Origin: Acanthopleura granulata
Taxonomy: Eukaryota > Mollusca > Polyplacophora > Chitonida > Chitonidae
Assembly: GCA_016165875.1 (NCBI GenBank)
Contig: JABBOT010000035.1
Location: 205,378-269,377, forward strand
Reading direction: 5' to 3'
Length of the DNA stretch: 64,000 nucleotides
A program made the translations under genes and the position numbers. Shown here one piece after another: positions 60,289 to 64,000 of the stretch (its first letter is position 1; each line of letters starts with the position of its first letter). Below the pieces are notes generated by a model, which had not been told where the DNA came from, made no database searches, and saw only the letters and a list, made by a program, of their open reading frames with translations.

Positions 60289-60696
60289 CTGAAAGGATAC
60301 AGAGGAGAAGGTGAGGATATGAAAGATCACATTAGATCTGCCATCGTGGAATCACTTCCAAAGAATCAAATCATAATTTCGGGCATACATTAAACATGTA
60401 TACTAATACACCGCGCCCAAGATGTACAAGGTGTCTACACATCGGCGTGGCATGTTGGCCAAAATACACTCTAAGAAATATGGATATTTCTTAGCCGTAA
60501 TAAGTGACGTTGTTCATTGGTAAATGAATAGCAAAACACAATGGTGTCTGCCATCTTCCCTATCGTGACGTCACTTTTTTTTTTTTTTTTTTTTTTACGA
60601 GTAAAAGGCCATTTAAGTTGGAATAATGTCGTGCATTCCCTGAACATTAGCTGCTGCCTGTGTTGGGCATTACCTGTCCTAACTTCAAAATCTTTT

Positions 60697-60965
60697 CGGG
60701 GCCTTCGTGGCTCAGTCGGTTAGCGGGCTAACGCAGCGCAATGACCGAAGTCTCCCACCAATGCGGTTGCTGTGAGTTGAAGACCAGCTCCTGCTGACTT
60801 CCTCTCCGGCTGTACGAGGGAAGGTCTGCCAGCAACCTGTGGATGGTCGTGGGTTTCCTCCGGGGTCTGCCCGGTTTCCTCCTACCATAATGCTGGCCGC
60901 CGTCGTATAAGTGAAATATTCTTGAGTACGGTGTAATACACCAATCAAATTAATAAATAAATGAA
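60697..60965 (+). repeat. Full-length tRNA-derived SINE with target duplication
   Basis: The head is GGGGCCTTCGTGGCTCAGTC with pol III A- and B-box-like parts, the body has CCTCCTACCATAATGCTGGC, and the tail is TTGAGTACGGTGTAATACAC with TAATAAATAAATGAA. A 12-bp duplication TCAAAATCTTTT flanks it at 60685-60696 and 60966-60977. Confidence 0.88.
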
Positions 60966-61138
60966 TCAAAATCTTTTCATGCTCTGAAATTGTGAGTTAT
61001 TTTAGAAATTTATGTTTTAGTACATAGAGTTATGATAGGCTTTCATCACACAATTAGTAACATTTACGGCCCAAAAGTAACTTCAGAAATAATGCTACAA
61101 GTGATGACTAAGTTTGAATTCAGGTTACCAGAGTCACT

Positions 61139-62144
61139 TGTTAGGAACCCCATCCTTAAGATATTGGATATTTTCATTTATTTGTTTTCACGCTAACCGG
61201 GTCTGTGTCTGATCTACATTTTGTAACTGTGTACTTTGTAGCCTGCACTGTCCTCGAGGCTTATGTGTTTATGACTTTCGTGTCATTGTACATAGAGCGT
61301 ACATTCTGGAAAGATGTACCATATGGTAAACATGTTTAAGAACAAATCCACAATTTTCTTTTCGTTAGTCTGTAAATATGAGAGACGAAGTTGTTAAGCT
61401 CGCGGGCATTTTACTAAAGTCCATTCGACAGCAGTCTTTTACTCAAGTTCACGTGAGAGTAGGGATATTTACACTCTTTAACTCAGAAAGGTTTTGTGGT
61501 ATTTGGAGATATCGGTTTACGTGACATTCGACATACGTCATTCTGTACTCCAATTTTCTGTACGTAGCACTTTGTGAACTTGTGTTTCGCCATTTGTTAT
61601 TTGGTTTGAGACATTCTTTTGGAACTTGTATCACTCATTTTGTCTTTGTGCGATTACGTACATTTCATCCCAGTTTGCCCTGAAAGTGACTTTGTGTACA
61701 TTTCCGAGGAGTGAAACGTACATCCCCAGCTCGGCATTACGAACGCTATTGTCAACCCTTCTGCTCAGGAAAATTGCGCCTTGCTGGGGAGTTGGATAGA
61801 TACCATAGTCGGGGTACCGTGCCATCTGCTGTTCGTCACAACAGAACTGTCATCCTTCGATTTGTGAATGCCCAAAACTGTGGATTTACGTGAACTGACT
61901 TGCATTTGGAAGACGGAATATTCCTTCTGCATTTTGACGCTGTCACCAGTAAGAATCTATATATATACATATTTGTAATTTTCTGTATTGTTTTCGTATA
62001 CTATTGTCACTTGTGCTATTGCTCTATCTGTTCAGGAATATGTATTGAACTTTTTCAGTTGTCTTCGAGTTTCTTTGTTTGATCTTGTGTAAGGCCTATC
62101 GCTGTCTGAACGAGTTATTTGTTTATCATTTTCCCTCTCCGACA
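61139..62144 (+). mobile_element. Putative 5' LTR of a Gypsy-type retrotransposon
   Basis: The stretch begins TGTTAGGAACCCC, ends CTCTCCGACA, and is followed by TGGTACCCTTACATACCGG, a plausible primer-binding region (TGG start). The gag-like frame starts about 180 bases later. The matching 3' LTR would be outside the window, so this rests on terminal bases and position only. Confidence 0.4.
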
Positions 62145-62320
62145 GTGGTACCCTTACATACCGGAGGCTTGTCCGAGAACTAAAAGCTGCTTGTGCTAGA
62201 CTGCAGCACGTTCATTTTCAGCGTATTTAGCGGTGTTTTACTTCCTGTTTTGGATCAGATAGAGATTCACATTTTGTACAGCTGTTTGTATAGTTTCTTT
62301 GCACACTCCATTGTGTCGAT

Positions 62321-63400
62321 ATGGCTGAAGAATTTAATATAAAATCATTCCTTGGCAGTGAAGATTTGTGAGTTGTTAAGCTGTCTGAGTTAAAAAAAAG
62401 GCAGATTTGAGAAAATAGCTGACAAGTTTGAATTAGATTTGAGCCAGAGTCTTAGCAAAAGTGAAATGGTGGATGCTATCAGCAAACACTTGGGCGTAGA
62501 TAATATTTTAACTATTAATAGCCAAGGTGGTGATATTGAGTTGGATAAGCTTCAGTTTGAGATAGAAAATTTTAAGTTAGAAAGGAGGAAAGGGAAAAGG
62601 AAAGGGAACGAGATAGGGAATTTAGATTAGATTAAAACAAGAAAGAGAAAAGTTGAGATTAGAAAGAGAGAACGAGCGAGAGAAAGGCGATTGAGAGAAA
62701 GAAAGAGAAGAAAGAGAAAAAGAGAGATATGGAATTTAGAAAGCTAGAGTTAGAACTCGTGTTCAAATTGTGGGAGCTCCACGTTAGAAGCAGTGACAAT
62801 GAAGCTCTTAGTCGTGGTCACTAGGGATTTGATTTGAATCGAAATGTCCTATTAGTTTCCAAATTTGATGAGAAGTATTTAGAAGGATTCTTTTTATCCT
62901 TTAAAAAAGGGGCTATTACCTTAGAGTGGCCTAAAAGGTGTTGGACAGTATTACTACAGAATAAACTCGAAGGTAGAGCTACAGACGTTTATGCTGCTTT
63001 GTCCATAGATTTGTCTTTCGATTATGACACAGTTAAGGCAGTGGCATTGTCTGCTTATGGGCAGAAGGTCAGACAGTTAAGAAAACAGTCTGGTGAAACT
63101 TACGTGTAGCTTACCAGGGGTAAAGAAACGCTGTTTGATACTTGGTACAGGGCTCTGAAGATTTCAGAAGAAGTGCAATTCTGATAAGAAGGCTTCTAAA
63201 TCTAGTACTGATGGGCAGGCTAATGAGAAACCAAAGGCCACTTCTGGTTACTCTTCTGGTGAGAAAACTTTTCAGTTCAAAATTTGGTCACCTACGTGCA
63301 AGTACTCTAAACGCACAGGGTATCTATATCGGCTTGCCCAGTACTGAAAAGAAAACAGGAGCGAAAGTCAGTAGCTTTTGTTCACTCCAGATGTAAATCA
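62321..63400 (+). pseudogene. Retrotransposon gag-like remnant
   Basis: A start at 62321 (MAEEFNIKSFLGSED) leads to a stop, then a lysine/arginine- and glutamate-rich helical part (62439-62720), then a capsid-like part at 62834-63109 with NVLLVSKFDEKYLEGFF, EWPKRCWTVLLQNKL and VRQLRKQSGETYV. The order, charged coiled segment then this capsid helix bundle, is that of gag in Gypsy-type elements. Several stops and shifts break it. Confidence 0.6.
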
Positions 63401-63412
63401 TTAAGGTCACAT

Positions 63413-63727
63413 GTGGAGATAGGTAGTGTTGGTTCTATCGTTAAACCACGAGTTAATGAAGTAGTCCAGACTCTAGAAACATACTTGGTATTCGTTTCAG
63501 ATGGCACGGTAACTGGTAATGGAAATACCTCCTCTGTTCGTATACTTTGGGATACTGGGGTTAGACAGTCTTTGATGTTGGCAGATGTGATTCCCCCACA
63601 TAGTGAAAAAGTCAACAGTCATGTTTTGATGCAGGGTATTGTTGGAAATTTTATGTCTGTTCTATTATTGGATGTTACCTTTACTTCTGATTTGGTTACT
63701 GCTTTAGTAACTTGTAGGAGTTGTTAA
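63413..63727 (+). pseudogene. Retroviral-type aspartic protease remnant
   Basis: The frame shows VRILWDTGVRQSLML, with the catalytic Asp codon at 63551 in a DTG triad, followed by VLMQGIVGNFMSVLLLDVTF, a flap and second-strand pattern. It follows gag as expected and ends at a stop near 63725. The rest of pol would lie past the window edge; the last 270 bases hold broken frames only. Confidence 0.6.
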
Positions 63728-64000
63728 TACCTTGGCTGTGGAAGGTGTTTCCTTTTAGTTGGTTAATGACTTAGCATGAGATAAGCTCAAGGCGTGTCCC
63801 CATGTGTGTAGTGTTCCGGTTTCGAATGAAAATACAGAAGACCTACAAGAGGAGTTTCCGGCATATTTCCCTCTTGTGTGGTTACCAGGTCACTGAAAGG
63901 AGCTCGATGAAAGGAAGATAATTGTTTTATTACCATTCAGGATTCTGCTGGTAATGTTAGTTTGGCAGAAACTTTGTTTCATGATATTAATGATGTAGAG

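Noticed and set aside
60698..60775. tRNA gene at the SINE head
   Set aside because: It is the tRNA-like head of a SINE with a tail and target duplication, not a functional tRNA.

Overview
This is eukaryotic DNA from an invertebrate animal, most probably a mollusc or another lophotrochozoan. The coding signal is a series of phase-1 immunoglobulin (Ig) exons separated by AT-rich introns, and tRNA-derived SINEs with tails of the kind common in mollusc genomes are scattered through it. No host gene is on the plus strand. The species cannot be told from the sequence.

The host content is one family of Ig-superfamily receptors on the minus strand. Gene B (about 32.0-52.5 kb, perhaps starting with an extra Ig exon near 60 kb) gives six Ig exons, one fibronectin III exon, a transmembrane exon and a short cytoplasmic tail with five tyrosine motifs (YQTL, YVNS, YENT, YERL, YENT). 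Its exons join in frame, except that one small juxtamembrane exon was not found. Gene copy A (3.0-12.1 kb) is a tandem duplicate of the membrane-proximal half only. It carries a homopolymer frameshift, a broken FN3 exon and a CGA-to-TGA-type stop just after the membrane helix, so it is probably a pseudogene. A relic of a third last exon lies at 28.67-28.71 kb, and a third partial segmental copy at 59.2-59.8 kb.

Between the two copies is a nest of mobile DNA. A minus-strand RNase H-carrying LINE (13.2-14.6 and 26.6-27.5 kb) is split by a roughly 12-kb Polinton/Maverick element (14618-26583) with about 165-bp terminal inverted repeats and a CTTTAAG target-site duplication. The element holds broken genes for a double-jelly-roll major capsid protein, a packaging ATPase, a retroviral-type integrase, a protein-primed DNA polymerase B and several conserved proteins of unknown function. 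All are interrupted by stops or frameshifts, and the polymerase appears to lack palm motifs A and C. A Penelope-like fragment with a long hairpin follows at 27.5-28.4 kb.

The rest of gene B's introns hold a second Penelope-like copy, a 65-bp tandem array, a second LINE fragment (44.6-46.1 kb), several SINEs and local duplications. From about 53 to 59 kb I see no genes, only small inverted-repeat elements and SINEs. A probable Gypsy-type LTR retrotransposon (putative 5' LTR 61139-62144, then decayed gag and protease) runs off the right edge.
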